Shown here piece after piece: positions 53,501 through 62,421 of a DNA stretch of 64,000 nucleotides. Origin of the DNA: Saccharomycopsis fibuligera x Saccharomycopsis cf. fibuligera. Taxonomy: Eukaryota; Ascomycota; Saccharomycetes; Ascoideales; Saccharomycopsidaceae. Numbering within the stretch: the first letter of the stretch is position 1; each line of letters begins with the position of its first letter. A program made the position numbers and the translations under genes. Location of the stretch: assembly GCA_001936135.1 (NCBI GenBank), contig CP012816.1, positions 1,429,501 to 1,493,500 of the forward strand, read 5' to 3'. The notes beneath the pieces are model-generated. The model made no database searches, was not told where the DNA came from, and saw only the letters and a list, made by a program, of their open reading frames with translations.

Positions 53501-55051
53501 ATGGACGATCTCTTTGAACAGGATAACTTTGAGGTGGTGAGACCGTCTTCGGTCGACCAGGACCATGCTATTACTGCTGCTGCTGATACTGCCGCTAACG
53601 ACGACGAGCCGTTATTCGTAACGGAGAATCGATTTGGTGATGATCTGATACTGGGAGCAAGAATTCGTCAAACTAACAATCATGACAGCGATGATGAAGA
53701 TTTTGGATATGTTGGCACGCAATACTACGAAACCAACAACGATGGTGAGGTAACTGGGGCCAATGGTGGTAGTTCTATTACGGCTGGTGTTGCCTCCGGT
53801 AACGCTGATGACGTTCTTGGGCTAGATAATGTGAACGTCAAATCAAGACGAAAGCTAGTGACTCTCAGTCAAGATCAGCTTTTGTCCAACTTTGGTCTCC
53901 AATACTTGAAGCAAAATTTTGCTAAAAGAGTAAAGTTGAAATCATCTACCCAGTATCGAAAAGTATACAAGAAAGATTCAAGGGATCCAAGTAAGTACGA
54001 AAAAAAAAAACATATATCATTTAGCACAGAGTATGATAATGCTACCCAATTATTAAGATTTTATCAACTTTGGGCTCATAAAGTTTATCCTAAGGCCAAC
54101 TTCAATGACTTTATTCTGATTTGTTACAATAAGCAGGTGTTGCATAAAGGAAGACTCAATTATTATAGAAAACAATGGATTACTGATGAGCAGGATTTGT
54201 TCTTTAACACACACCAAGAAGAACAAGAAAGAGAACAAGCTGAGACAGACACTCAAGCTGCAGCCAGTGCCGATTCGAACAATCTAGGTAGCGGCAATGG
54301 CAATGCTAATGCAAATGGCAATACAAACGAAAATGTGGAGTTGAGTGATAGTGAAATGAATGCCAATGTCGGATTAGTGGGCAAATCTAATGGATTATTT
54401 GTGGACGAAGATAGCGATGTTGAACTTCAAGACGAAGTCAACAACCAAACATCCAGTAAACAATCAAACATAAGTAATACTAATAGTGTCTCCACTGAAA
54501 CTATAAGAAAGCGCAGACCACCAAGACAAGGTCTTTTCGTTGGTAATGATAATAGTGATGACGATGACAACGATGATTTATACCATGATCGTACAATAAG
54601 CATCTCACGGCCACCACCAGACATAACCGCAAGTCTTGAAGACGCTACTACGAATACTATAAATGTACAAAATAATAGTGAAAATAATGAAGTTGAAGTT
54701 ACTGGCAAAGATAAAGACAAGTCTAACACAGTGAATGTAAACAAAAGTACGCAAAACCTCGAATCAAGTACAACAAATAAAGAATCTACCAATAAGCAGA
54801 AAAATATTAACGATAATAATAGCAATAACAATAAAGATGATGCATTTGTTGACGACGAGTTTGCTGACGATGATGACGATGACGCATTCTGGAGCCAAAT
54901 TGGAACCAATAAATCAGTTTCATCCGAACCAAGTGGCAACAGTACGCATATTGCACCTGTCCCAGCGCCCAAGGTGCCTGTTCCATCATATGATGATGAA
55001 GGCGATGAATATGAAGATGAGATGGATGTGCTTCGTGAAATGGGCTTATAG
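53501..55051 (+). CDS. CSM3: Replication fork protection complex subunit Csm3 (Tipin/Swi3 family)
   Basis: Csm3 with Tof1 and Mrc1 stabilises stalled forks and relays the S-phase checkpoint. The Swi3/Tipin domain is at about residues 117-235: LLSNFGLQYLKQNFAKRVKL then LLRFYQLWAHKVYPKANFND and a conserved basic end, YRKQWI. The product of 516 residues is longer than S. cerevisiae Csm3 (317); the extra length is an Asn/Ser/Asp-rich C-terminal tail with several acidic runs (for example NDDDDNDD-type near base 54553 and DDDDDDAFW-type near base 54870). The frame is open upstream, but the first ATG is at 53501 (MDDLFEQDNF). MCB-type boxes lie just upstream. Confidence 0.9.
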   Translation: MDDLFEQDNFEVVRPSSVDQDHAITAAADTAANDDEPLFVTENRFGDDLILGARIRQTNNHDSDDEDFGYVGTQYYETNNDGEVTGANGGSSITAGVASGNADDVLGLDNVNVKSRRKLVTLSQDQLLSNFGLQYLKQNFAKRVKLKSSTQYRKVYKKDSRDPSKYEKKKHISFSTEYDNATQLLRFYQLWAHKVYPKANFNDFILICYNKQVLHKGRLNYYRKQWITDEQDLFFNTHQEEQEREQAETDTQAAASADSNNLGSGNGNANANGNTNENVELSDSEMNANVGLVGKSNGLFVDEDSDVELQDEVNNQTSSKQSNISNTNSVSTETIRKRRPPRQGLFVGNDNSDDDDNDDLYHDRTISISRPPPDITASLEDATTNTINVQNNSENNEVEVTGKDKDKSNTVNVNKSTQNLESSTTNKESTNKQKNINDNNSNNNKDDAFVDDEFADDDDDDAFWSQIGTNKSVSSEPSGNSTHIAPVPAPKVPVPSYDDEGDEYEDEMDVLREMGL

Positions 55052-55351
55052 ATTTCTTGTAATTTAATTGTTATTTTTTCTTTTCTTTTTTTATGCTTGG
55101 GATACATTGGGTTTTTGTTCGAAATTGACAGTCAATTAATATCTTACTTCCGAAAATTGTAACTGGACTATTTTTGTTTTCAAAAAAAAAAAAAAAAAAA
55201 TTTCACCGCACCATGGCTAATTGTAGACCGCACATTGAGATATTCAAATCACAATACGCAAAACAGAAAAAAAGCAGAATCCATTTTTCGTATACCGTCA
55301 TCTTCTTGCAACAAAATACGATATCTATTACGCATTTCACTTCGAGAAACC

Positions 55352-55852
55352 CTACAACTTTGCCTGACTGAGCCCCTGCTCACCACTAACCAAAATACAA
55401 TCATCATCAATAATTGTCCCAACATTTAACTTTTCCTTTGATTTCTTCACTGCATCACTAGTAAAACTTCCAGGCTGAAACCAAAATCCTTTCAACAAAT
55501 CAGTACCATCGGCACCGCTGTTACCATATCCCTCACTAATCAATTGATCAATAATACTTTCTGTGACGGATGGCGGGGTAATAAAAGAAACGCTAACCCC
55601 ATCAAAGCCCCCATTCTCACCACTGCCATCACTAGTTAAATGTTGCTGTTTGAGCAAATCAATAGCATCGAAGATCGAAGGAGCAGTTTTTTTCCCAAGA
55701 ATAGAGTCACTGGTTGGATTGACAGGTATCACTGGCAAATTGTGCGCCAAGTACCAATTGAGTACTTTATACCCGAATTTAGTCGGATTGGTTGAAGCGC
55801 CAACAACAATGTAGTTTCTTGTGGAACTAAAAAATGGGGACAAATAGCTCAT
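55352..55852 (-). CDS. CoA-binding-domain (Rossmann-fold) protein
   Basis: Small predicted soluble protein of 166 residues. The segment YIVVGASTNPTKFGYKVLNWYL followed by PVIPVNPTSDSILGKKT matches the CoA-binding domain found in bacterial YccU-like proteins and in the N-terminus of succinyl-CoA ligase alpha. A later VSFITPPSVTESIIDQL and FWFQPGSF complete a single-domain protein of normal family length. No signal or membrane segment. The ligand and reaction are unknown; the family includes uncharacterised members in many yeasts. Ends 300 bases from CSM3 (convergent) and shares a promoter with the complex I subunit. Confidence 0.85.
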   Translation of the reverse strand: MSYLSPFFSSTRNYIVVGASTNPTKFGYKVLNWYLAHNLPVIPVNPTSDSILGKKTAPSIFDAIDLLKQQHLTSDGSGENGGFDGVSVSFITPPSVTESIIDQLISEGYGNSGADGTDLLKGFWFQPGSFTSDAVKKSKEKLNVGTIIDDDCILVSGEQGLSQAKL

Positions 55853-55985
55853 TGTTTATTTTGCAATTATTAGTGTTATTTCTTAGTGAAATTTGAGATA
55901 GATAGATATAGATAGATAGACTTTCAATGCAACGCCACTTGCTTCAGTTGAATAATGCTCATCGGTAATGATGACTTGTTGATAG

Positions 55986-56020
55986 CCAATATTGACGTGC
56001 GTTAAAGTGTTATCACGTGA
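55986..56020. promoter_or_regulatory. CCAAT box and Cbf1-type TCACGTGA box
   Basis: CCAAT at 55986-55990 (Hap2/3/5-type site) and TCACGTGA at 56013-56020 (Cbf1-type site), 23 bases between them, roughly 285-315 bases upstream of the complex I gene and 135-165 from the CoA-binding gene. Both factors are known to control respiratory genes in yeasts; binding here is inference. Confidence 0.45.
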
Positions 56021-56261
56021 TTATTTGTCCGTGATTACTAGATTACTTAGTAAGTTAAAAGTATTTGAAAAAAGGGTGATTTGATTGGCGAGAAATCGAA
56101 AAACAAAAAATAGAAAAAAAAATTACAACATTGAGTATCGCAGCTAACTGTACAAGATAAGGAAGCACTACAGAACATACAATACAGTACCAATAGACAT
56201 TGACCGTTTTTGGGATTTTGTACTTTTTTTTTTCAAACGCAACACTCAATATAGTGATCAC

Positions 56262-56288
56262 TCACTCACTCACTCACTCATTCACTCA
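56262..56288 (+). repeat. ACTC tetranucleotide repeat in the 5' leader
   Basis: About six ACTC units with one ATTC variant, 15 bases before the ATG of the complex I subunit gene. Confidence 0.85.
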
Positions 56289-56302
56289 ATATACCATTCA
56301 CA

Positions 56303-56908
56303 ATGTCCGAACAAACAGAACAGCAATCTGCTGTCGCTCAACAGTTAAACACACCACGCTTTCACATTAAAAATGAAGAGCCATTTGAGCCAGTAGACAC
56401 CATTCATCAAACCACTAAAGCTACGATTGCCTCCGCTATATTCGGTTCTGTCTTTGCTGCTGCTAGAAACTCTTTGAATAAGCAAGTCATTGGTCCATGG
56501 GGATTTTTCACCCATTCAGGACGTCTTATAGGTTTATTCACTCTCAGTGGTGGATTCTTTACTTTGGGTGAATCAGTAGCTAAGAACTTGAGAGAGAAAA
56601 ATGACGCTTTGAATCAATTTTACGGTGGTGTGCTTGGTGGTATGGCTTTGGGTGCATTCCGCGGTACTGTGCCATTTATTCTTGGGGGTGGGTTCTTCGT
56701 TGGTAGTATTCTTGGTCTTACCTCCTGGGCTGGTCACTCTTTGAATGGGTTAGGCAAAGATTCTTCTCATTATAATATCGACAAGACTGATCCATTTGGT
56801 AAGACTCTTGAGGGGCCAAAGCAAGGATTTTGGGAGATGGTGTACAGAAGACCATTGTCACAAACTGTTAATGATTTAGGTGAGAAGAACGTTGTTTTCA
56901 AGCCTTGA
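56303..56908 (+). CDS. Mitochondrial complex I membrane subunit, B14.7/NDUFA11 type (Tim17/22/23 fold)
   Basis: Accessory subunit of NADH:ubiquinone oxidoreductase in the inner membrane; the Neurospora counterpart is the 21.3-kDa subunit b. The 201-residue product has about 45 soluble residues, then four Gly/Ala-rich membrane segments typical of the Tim17/22/23 superfamily (ASAIFGSVFAAA, LIGLFTLSGGFFTLG, FYGGVLGGMALGAFRG, FILGGGFFVGSILGL) and a soluble C-terminus. The N-terminal sequence (HQTTKATIASAIFGS) and short length favour complex I over Tim17, Tim22 or Tim23 themselves. Its presence argues against a Saccharomyces-type yeast. No classical presequence. Confidence 0.82.
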   Translation: MSEQTEQQSAVAQQLNTPRFHIKNEEPFEPVDTIHQTTKATIASAIFGSVFAAARNSLNKQVIGPWGFFTHSGRLIGLFTLSGGFFTLGESVAKNLREKNDALNQFYGGVLGGMALGAFRGTVPFILGGGFFVGSILGLTSWAGHSLNGLGKDSSHYNIDKTDPFGKTLEGPKQGFWEMVYRRPLSQTVNDLGEKNVVFKP

Positions 56909-57315
56909 ATTATATTTTGTCTTATAAATAAAAATATAATATAAAAAATGCAAAAAAAAGGTTTGTTCGTCATGGTTTGCTTCTGAGTTTATGTTATACT
57001 TTTACATTCGTGATTTTTATTGTTCCAATAAATGGTTGTTTTTACTTTATGAGTTATGGGCTCAACATTACCGTAAATGGTAAATAGCTCACATGAAAGT
57101 TGAAAGCACAAATATGGGTCAAATATAGAGTTTTCTTACAACTTAAAATGGTCTGCATCAACTGATGTATAAAAGAGCTGACATCAGACTGTATGTTCAA
57201 AACATAGACAAGCTATGAACAATTTATTGAAAAAAATCAAAAGAAAGTCTATACTAAGATGCAAAAATTGTCAAAATGTATAAAATGCAATAAAAAGCAG
57301 GCAAAATTTGCACTC
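56909..57315. other. Convergent 3' spacer complex I subunit / PTH
   Basis: 407 AT-rich bases; no gene or repeat of note. Confidence 0.5.
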
Positions 57316-58170
57316 TCAATTCGAATCGTAAATGTATTTTCCATCCAGCATCTGCTGAAGAAAATCTATAACCTTGGGCACTGCCACATTTTTCACAACC
57401 AGCATCTCACTCGCAGGGATTCTCGCAAGCACGTAATTTGAAATCTGATTCTGATCTCTAGAATCAGGTCTACCTATTCCAATAGCAATACTCAAGAATT
57501 GGCCACTCCCCAAAACCCCCTTTATAGACTTAAGCCCATTATGCCCCCTAGGGCTAGAATTTCTCAACCTCACTTTGACCTCACCGAGAGGTATGCTAAG
57601 TTCATCGTGTAAAATTACTAGTTGTGGCTCATAGCCTTCGGCCAATTTGGCCCTTTTGACAAGTTGCCAATTACGGGCAATTGGTGGACCAGATACATTC
57701 ATATAAGTTTCAGATTTGTAAAGTAATACTGGAATATCGCTGGAAGAAGATGTAGCAATGGAACATTGACGCATGCTGTTTGAATTTTTAGACCAGCTGT
57801 TGAAGTTCAACTCTGATTGGAGATAGTTCGCTATTATGTGCCCCATGCTATGTCTTGTGTTAGCGTACTGTGAGCCTGGATTTCCCACTGAACATACCAC
57901 TAGGAATGGCGGCTGCGACGATGGAGATGATGATGATGCCATGGTTCGTCTTTGAGTATGTTGCTGTCGTATGCGATTTTGTAAAAATGGTGATGCAAAT
58001 CTGGAATATGGCCTTCTTGTGATAGTGTTTTTATTGTTGACAGAAAAAAGGGATGCTAGATAGCTCGTCTGATAAAAGCAACGGCGTAAAGAAGAGGTGG
58101 TGGCCCTTATATAATGCAATGTTGAAGAATTGTTAGTGAATGCAAGATGACGAGTACTAGTAAACGACAT
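57316..58170 (-). CDS. PTH1: Peptidyl-tRNA hydrolase, bacterial type (Pth1), with a mitochondrial presequence
   Basis: Hydrolyses peptidyl-tRNAs that drop off ribosomes, recycling tRNA. The Pth domain starts LVVCSVGNPGSQYANTRHSMG, with the family Asn and catalytic His, and continues through ETYMNVSGPPI, LHDELSIPLGEVKVR, SSPRGHNGLKSI and IGIGRP. From the first ATG at 58170 the product is 284 residues with about 75 Ser/Arg/Thr-rich, acid-free residues before the domain, a plausible matrix presequence. An internal in-frame ATG at 57948 (MASSSSPSS) would give a 210-residue form without it. No further ATG lies upstream in the open frame. S. cerevisiae Pth1 is mitochondrial and about 190 residues. 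Separate from the unrelated Pth2 type. Confidence 0.93.
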   Translation of the reverse strand: MSFTSTRHLAFTNNSSTLHYIRATTSSLRRCFYQTSYLASLFSVNNKNTITRRPYSRFASPFLQNRIRQQHTQRRTMASSSSPSSQPPFLVVCSVGNPGSQYANTRHSMGHIIANYLQSELNFNSWSKNSNSMRQCSIATSSSSDIPVLLYKSETYMNVSGPPIARNWQLVKRAKLAEGYEPQLVILHDELSIPLGEVKVRLRNSSPRGHNGLKSIKGVLGSGQFLSIAIGIGRPDSRDQNQISNYVLARIPASEMLVVKNVAVPKVIDFLQQMLDGKYIYDSN

Positions 58171-59049
58171 CGCGGTAAAAGGAAGAACGAAAGAGAAAAA
58201 AGCAGCGGAAGAAAAAACTAAAAACAAATCAAGTAATTAAGTAAGTTTTTCTTCCGAGACCAGTATAATGGTAGATCCAGTGGTGCGTTAGCAAAGGCTG
58301 CGAGTGCTGGTTTTAAGTCAAGAAAGGAAGGATGCGTAATCGAAGGTGGAAAATATTTGTAATCGTTTCTTTTCTCGGTTGGTTAGTTGATTGATTCATC
58401 AGTAGTTACTCCGAAGCGTTTTCTTACTCGATACATGCATGTCACCGTGTTATGATGCATGTATCATCTGAAAGTCCTCGTTTTCAGCTATACACGATAA
58501 TAAGCAGACTCAAACCACATCTCAATCAGCGACATTGTAAAGATGAAGGAAAAGAAAAAAGGGTATGTTAAGTATAGTGAGTGCTTTTCGCCGCAACACG
58601 AAAGCTTGGTGTTGAAGTGTTGAACTAGCTCAAACTTGGCAAATTACTCGGTAGATTCATCAATGACGATTTTGAGTATGCTTCCCCAAAGTGCCATCCG
58701 TCAATATTCATATATCAATATCCCTATGTGACGAGCCGGTGGAACAAACTTCTGCACTTTTGAAAATATGGTGGGTGCTGAAAAGGCAGTTTTTGACAGT
58801 TCAATTTGAAAAAGCCGGATTTTTTGTATTCGCAACTGAAGCATTGAAGCTGTGTAGTTCATGGAATGGATAAGGAATGGATAAGCACAAATCACACATT
58901 GCTTTTTATCCAACAATATGCTATCAAGTTATACAAAACCTACAAAAAACATTAATCATGCTTCCAATAAACAGATGTGATATTACATTAACAGATATAC
59001 CATATTCATATCCATTTTTTTTTTTTTTAATTTTTTTGATTCTAGCTAT
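58171..59049. other. Intergenic region PTH1 / MIM1 with a perfect hairpin
   Basis: 879 bases between PTH1 and the 3' end of MIM1 (both on the minus strand). No coding sequence recognised. An 11-bp perfect inverted repeat is at 58430-58465. Confidence 0.55.
58430..58465. repeat. Perfect inverted repeat, arms GATACATGCAT / ATGCATGTATC, 14-nt loop
   Basis: Both 11-base arms match without error and enclose GTCACCGTGTTATG. It lies 0.26 kb upstream of the PTH1 start. Could form a hairpin or bind a symmetric dimer. Confidence 0.9.
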
Positions 59050-59526
59050 TTACAACCATCTACTGTCAACTTTGTTCCCATTTATGCTGCTTGTATTACT
59101 TCCAAGCAATTGCGATCCTTCCTGCTCTTCTTTTCGCTGCTGATGTTCCTGATGTTCTTGTTGAATTTTCAATCTTCCTTCCAACAAGCGTTTTTGAGGT
59201 TGCACTTTGGCTCCATACCAGCCATACCTGAACCCAATCTCATGGGCCACTATTTCGCCAAACCCAAGCATCAAGCCATTAATAAAGGGTAAGACTAAGT
59301 TAATCGCTGAAGAGTATACAACTGACCACACACTGTTGTCACAGTCATCTGCTGTTGTCGACTCTACTGAAACAAGCGAGCCTTCACTTTGATTGTTGTT
59401 GCTGTGGTAGTCATTATTATCGCTGTAGTCACCAGGGACAACCTTCTCTTCACTGCTGGCATTTATGAGATCCACGTACTCCTGCAAAGAGTTCGAATTG
59501 AGGTTAGTAGCTATATTGTCAGACAT
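59050..59526 (-). CDS. MIM1: Mitochondrial import protein Mim1 (Tom13)
   Basis: Mim1 with Mim2 forms the outer-membrane MIM complex, which inserts helical outer-membrane proteins and helps assemble TOM. The core SSAINLVLPFINGLMLGFGE then IVAHEIGFRYGWYG (residues about 72-104) closely matches yeast Mim1, including the GxxxGxG helix-packing motif (Gly84, Gly88, Gly90). The N-terminus is acidic and hydrophilic, and the C-terminus is a Gln/Glu/His-rich tail (HQEHQQRKEEQEG). At 158 residues it is longer than S. cerevisiae Mim1 (113), mainly by that tail. Start is the ATG at 59526; divergent from RTG2. Confidence 0.92.
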   Translation of the reverse strand: MSDNIATNLNSNSLQEYVDLINASSEEKVVPGDYSDNNDYHSNNNQSEGSLVSVESTTADDCDNSVWSVVYSSAINLVLPFINGLMLGFGEIVAHEIGFRYGWYGAKVQPQKRLLEGRLKIQQEHQEHQQRKEEQEGSQLLGSNTSSINGNKVDSRWL

Positions 59527-60072
59527 TGTTTAATATTGCGCTTATTGCTATTATTTGTTTCTGAGCTGTTGCGTTTGCTATCTAATATATATTAAAGATG
59601 TTCTGCTCTGCTCCGCTCTTCTCTTCTCTTCTCTGTTGGTGGTGCTATTGTGTTGTGTGCTGCTTTTCTGTCTTACAGTGGAAACATGACCGGGTAAACT
59701 GTGATAGCGATCGAGGATGGTTGAGAGTGAATCACCGCCGAAGCACTTGATGGGTGACAAGGATTGAGGTGATGGGAAAGATAGAATGCAAGACGGATAG
59801 ACGGGAAAGAACAGACAGCACTCATTGTTGAATCTGTCCATCATCATAGTCAGTTGTGCTAGTTTGTGACAAGGCCCTTGTTTTAGAATTTGGGGTTCCA
59901 CTAATCAATACATATAAAATCATCTTGATTAGATTGTCTATTATCTGTCTTTGGAGATCTGATAAGAGTCATAGACGAGAACTGTTCTCACTAAGAAAAC
60001 CGTTACTCATCTACGGAATAATTTTAACATATATTTTGATTAAAGACCTCCTTTTTAAGGCGTTTTTCCAAG
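59527..60072. other. Divergent promoter MIM1 / RTG2
   Basis: 546 bases without a gene. A pyrimidine-rich CTCTT repeat lies near 59607-59633 and a TATA-like sequence near 59584-59592 on the MIM1 side. No specific regulator site recognised. Confidence 0.5.
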
Positions 60073-62421
60073 ATGAGTGCTATAATATCCGATGAGGAAG
60101 AGTCCCATTCTCCTGTCACTTTCAAAACCTTTTCGTCCCAAACCAGTGCTGGCTCCAATCTGGGCACTAAAGTCAATGAAGAAGCTGACATTGTTGGCAA
60201 ATCATTAGTCGGGGTTGTTGATATTGGCTCAAATGGTATACGATTCTCTATATCCTCAGTGGCCCCACACCATGCCAGAACAATGCCTTGTGTGTTCAAA
60301 GATCGATTGAATGTGTCTTTGTTTGAAGTACAGTATGAAAATGGTAATTGCAAAGTAACCGACAAAACGCCAATCCCCAACGAAGTCATTTATGAGGTTT
60401 GTAAAGCAATGAAAAGATTCCAAATTATTTGTTCTGATTTTGGCGTGGATGGCAAATCTGTTAGAGTGGTGGCTACTGAAGCCACTAGAGAAGCTAGAAA
60501 TTCAGAATATTTTAGAAAATGCATTTATGAAACCACTGGTTGGACAGTGGAATTGCTATCTAAGGAAGATGAAGGAAAAATAGGCTCTTATGGAGTAGTT
60601 AGCTCATACCATGGAGTTAGCGGGTTGTTTATGGATTTGGGTGGTGGGTCCACTCAGATAAATTGGATACATTCTGATGAAACCGGAGCAATCCAATTTT
60701 CTAAAAACCCAATCTCTTTACCTTATGGTGCTGCTGCATTAACTAGAAGATTGAGATCGGAAAATGAACGTGATTTGTTTTTAGAAATCAAAGAGGCATA
60801 TTCAAAGGCTACAAAAGACTTGGATATCCCTAAATTTTTACTAGAAAAAGCAGAAAGTGATGGAGGATTTCATCTTTTTTGCTCTGGTGGAGGGCTACGT
60901 GGGTTAGGAAACTTGCTCCTTTCACAAAACCCTTCATATCCAATAACGACTATAATTAACGGATACGCATGCAGCTTCAAAGAAGTTTCCTCGTTGACAA
61001 ATTTTTTATTTTTGAAAAATGAAGTCCCCGACCCAGATATCTCAATTTTTAGAGTCAGTGAACGAAGAAAACAACAATTACCAGCGATTGGCCTATTAAT
61101 TTCTGCTGCATTTGAGTCATTACCCAAAATCAGAACTGTTCATTTTTCTCAAGGTGGGGTTAGAGAAGGTGCACTTTTTGAAAAGTTGCCTCGTAGCATA
61201 AGATCACAAGATCCTTTGATTGTTGCCACTAAACCTTACGCACCATTTTTAGTGGACAAATATCTCAACTTATTAAGATCATCCCTTCCAAAAGAGCATG
61301 TCCCCAAGGACGTATATGAGCGAATTGCTCCTGCCTTATGTAACTTGGCATTTGTCCATTGCATGTATCCTAAAGAATTACAACCAACGGCAGCATTACA
61401 AGTCGCAATAACCGGTATTATTGCTGGTGCCCATGGGCTATCTCACCGTGCTAGAGCGCTTATAGGGTTAGCGCTATGCGAACGGTGGGGTGCCGAATTA
61501 CCGGAAAATCAAGCCAAATTTAGAGATGCGCTAATCAATACGGTGCTTAGAGAAACTTTTAAAGATTCAGAGGTCGGCAATGTTGTGTTTTGGACAATTT
61601 ATATTGGTAAAATCATGTTTTTCATTTGTGGGATTCATCCAGGTGGTAATATCAATGAAGATAATGCGCCTTTTGAGTTCAGGCTTAAGACCAAAGAAAT
61701 CAAGGATACTAAAGATGATGATGGTAATAGTAACACTACAAATGGTGGTGCCTATCAACAGCAGCAGCAGCAACAACAACAACATCATCATCAACAACAT
61801 CAACATCAACATCAAAATCAAGAGGAACGAAACGAGGCGCAGGCCTTTTCTAAGGTCAATCCAGGCATATGTGTAAGTAAAAAGATTAATCAAAAAAGTC
61901 TTGAGGCAACAGAAGCAGCTCTCGGTGATGATGTTAACGATTTAAATGAAACCGATACCAACCTTTCAACTGCAGGTGCTGATAATGTTAACAGCGCCAT
62001 TAACGAAATTAACAACAATAAAGGCACCGCAACATCAAGTGCGGGGCCGGGCAGTACTAAGAGATTCAAGTTTGAAAACGTCGTTAGAATTGATGCAGAA
62101 AATTTAAAGATTGGATCTGGTGCAGGTAACAGAATCAAATCAATTCAGAAAAAAATGAAAAAATTGAGTAAAGCATATAATATCAAATTGAAATTTGATA
62201 TTCAGTATGTTAATAGTCATGAAATTGGCAAAAGCGAGAGTGGAAGTTCAAAGAAAGGTAAAACAAAATCAGAGAATTTTGATAATGACCATGAACTGGG
62301 GATTGCCGGAGTTTCTAATCATTTGGAGACGGTTGCTGTTGGAGGAGACGACGATGATCTTGAAGTTGACATTGAAGATGATAATGATGATGATAATAGC
62401 GTAACTGCTGCTCTTGCTTGA
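60073..62421 (+). CDS. RTG2: Retrograde-signalling protein Rtg2 (Ppx/GppA phosphatase fold)
   Basis: Rtg2 senses mitochondrial dysfunction and releases Rtg1/Rtg3 by binding Mks1; it also belongs to the SLIK/SAGA-like complex. The N-terminal ASKHA domain shows phosphate-1 GVVDIGSNGIRFSIS (DIGSNG at 50-55) and phosphate-2 MDLGGGSTQINW (about 187-198). EGGVREG-type SQGGVREGALFEKLP and RIAPALCNLAFVHCMYPKELQPTAAL-type segments follow S. cerevisiae Rtg2 closely. The product is 782 residues against 588; the extra length is an insert between HPGGNI and KFENVVRIDAENLKIGSG (about residues 540-670) with a Gln/His run near 560-585, and an acidic Asp/Glu tail. I found one in-frame CTG codon, in the variable tail. 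Confidence 0.96.
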   Translation: MSAIISDEEESHSPVTFKTFSSQTSAGSNLGTKVNEEADIVGKSLVGVVDIGSNGIRFSISSVAPHHARTMPCVFKDRLNVSLFEVQYENGNCKVTDKTPIPNEVIYEVCKAMKRFQIICSDFGVDGKSVRVVATEATREARNSEYFRKCIYETTGWTVELLSKEDEGKIGSYGVVSSYHGVSGLFMDLGGGSTQINWIHSDETGAIQFSKNPISLPYGAAALTRRLRSENERDLFLEIKEAYSKATKDLDIPKFLLEKAESDGGFHLFCSGGGLRGLGNLLLSQNPSYPITTIINGYACSFKEVSSLTNFLFLKNEVPDPDISIFRVSERRKQQLPAIGLLISAAFESLPKIRTVHFSQGGVREGALFEKLPRSIRSQDPLIVATKPYAPFLVDKYLNLLRSSLPKEHVPKDVYERIAPALCNLAFVHCMYPKELQPTAALQVAITGIIAGAHGLSHRARALIGLALCERWGAELPENQAKFRDALINTVLRETFKDSEVGNVVFWTIYIGKIMFFICGIHPGGNINEDNAPFEFRLKTKEIKDTKDDDGNSNTTNGGAYQQQQQQQQQHHHQQHQHQHQNQEERNEAQAFSKVNPGICVSKKINQKSLEATEAALGDDVNDLNETDTNLSTAGADNVNSAINEINNNKGTATSSAGPGSTKRFKFENVVRIDAENLKIGSGAGNRIKSIQKKMKKLSKAYNIKLKFDIQYVNSHEIGKSESGSSKKGKTKSENFDNDHELGIAGVSNHLETVAVGGDDDDLEVDIEDDNDDDNSVTAALA
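61756..61820 (+). repeat. In-frame CAG/CAA/CAT repeat in RTG2 (poly-Gln/His)
   Basis: CAG and CAA codons give a run of nine or more Gln, followed by alternating His and Gln. Interruptions of CAG by CAA and CAT should limit slippage. Confidence 0.9.

Larger units (their letters stand above)
55853..56302. other. Divergent promoter CoA-binding protein / complex I subunit
   Basis: 450 bases. Holds a CCAAT box (55986-55990) and a TCACGTGA E-box (56013-56020), a GATA-type microsatellite near 55899-55921 and an ACTC microsatellite at about 56262-56288 in the leader of the complex I gene. Confidence 0.6.

Noticed and set aside
54427-55107. 226-codon minus-strand frame opposite CSM3
   Set aside because: Ser/Leu-rich antisense of the Asp/Asn-repeat tail of CSM3; no start context or family.
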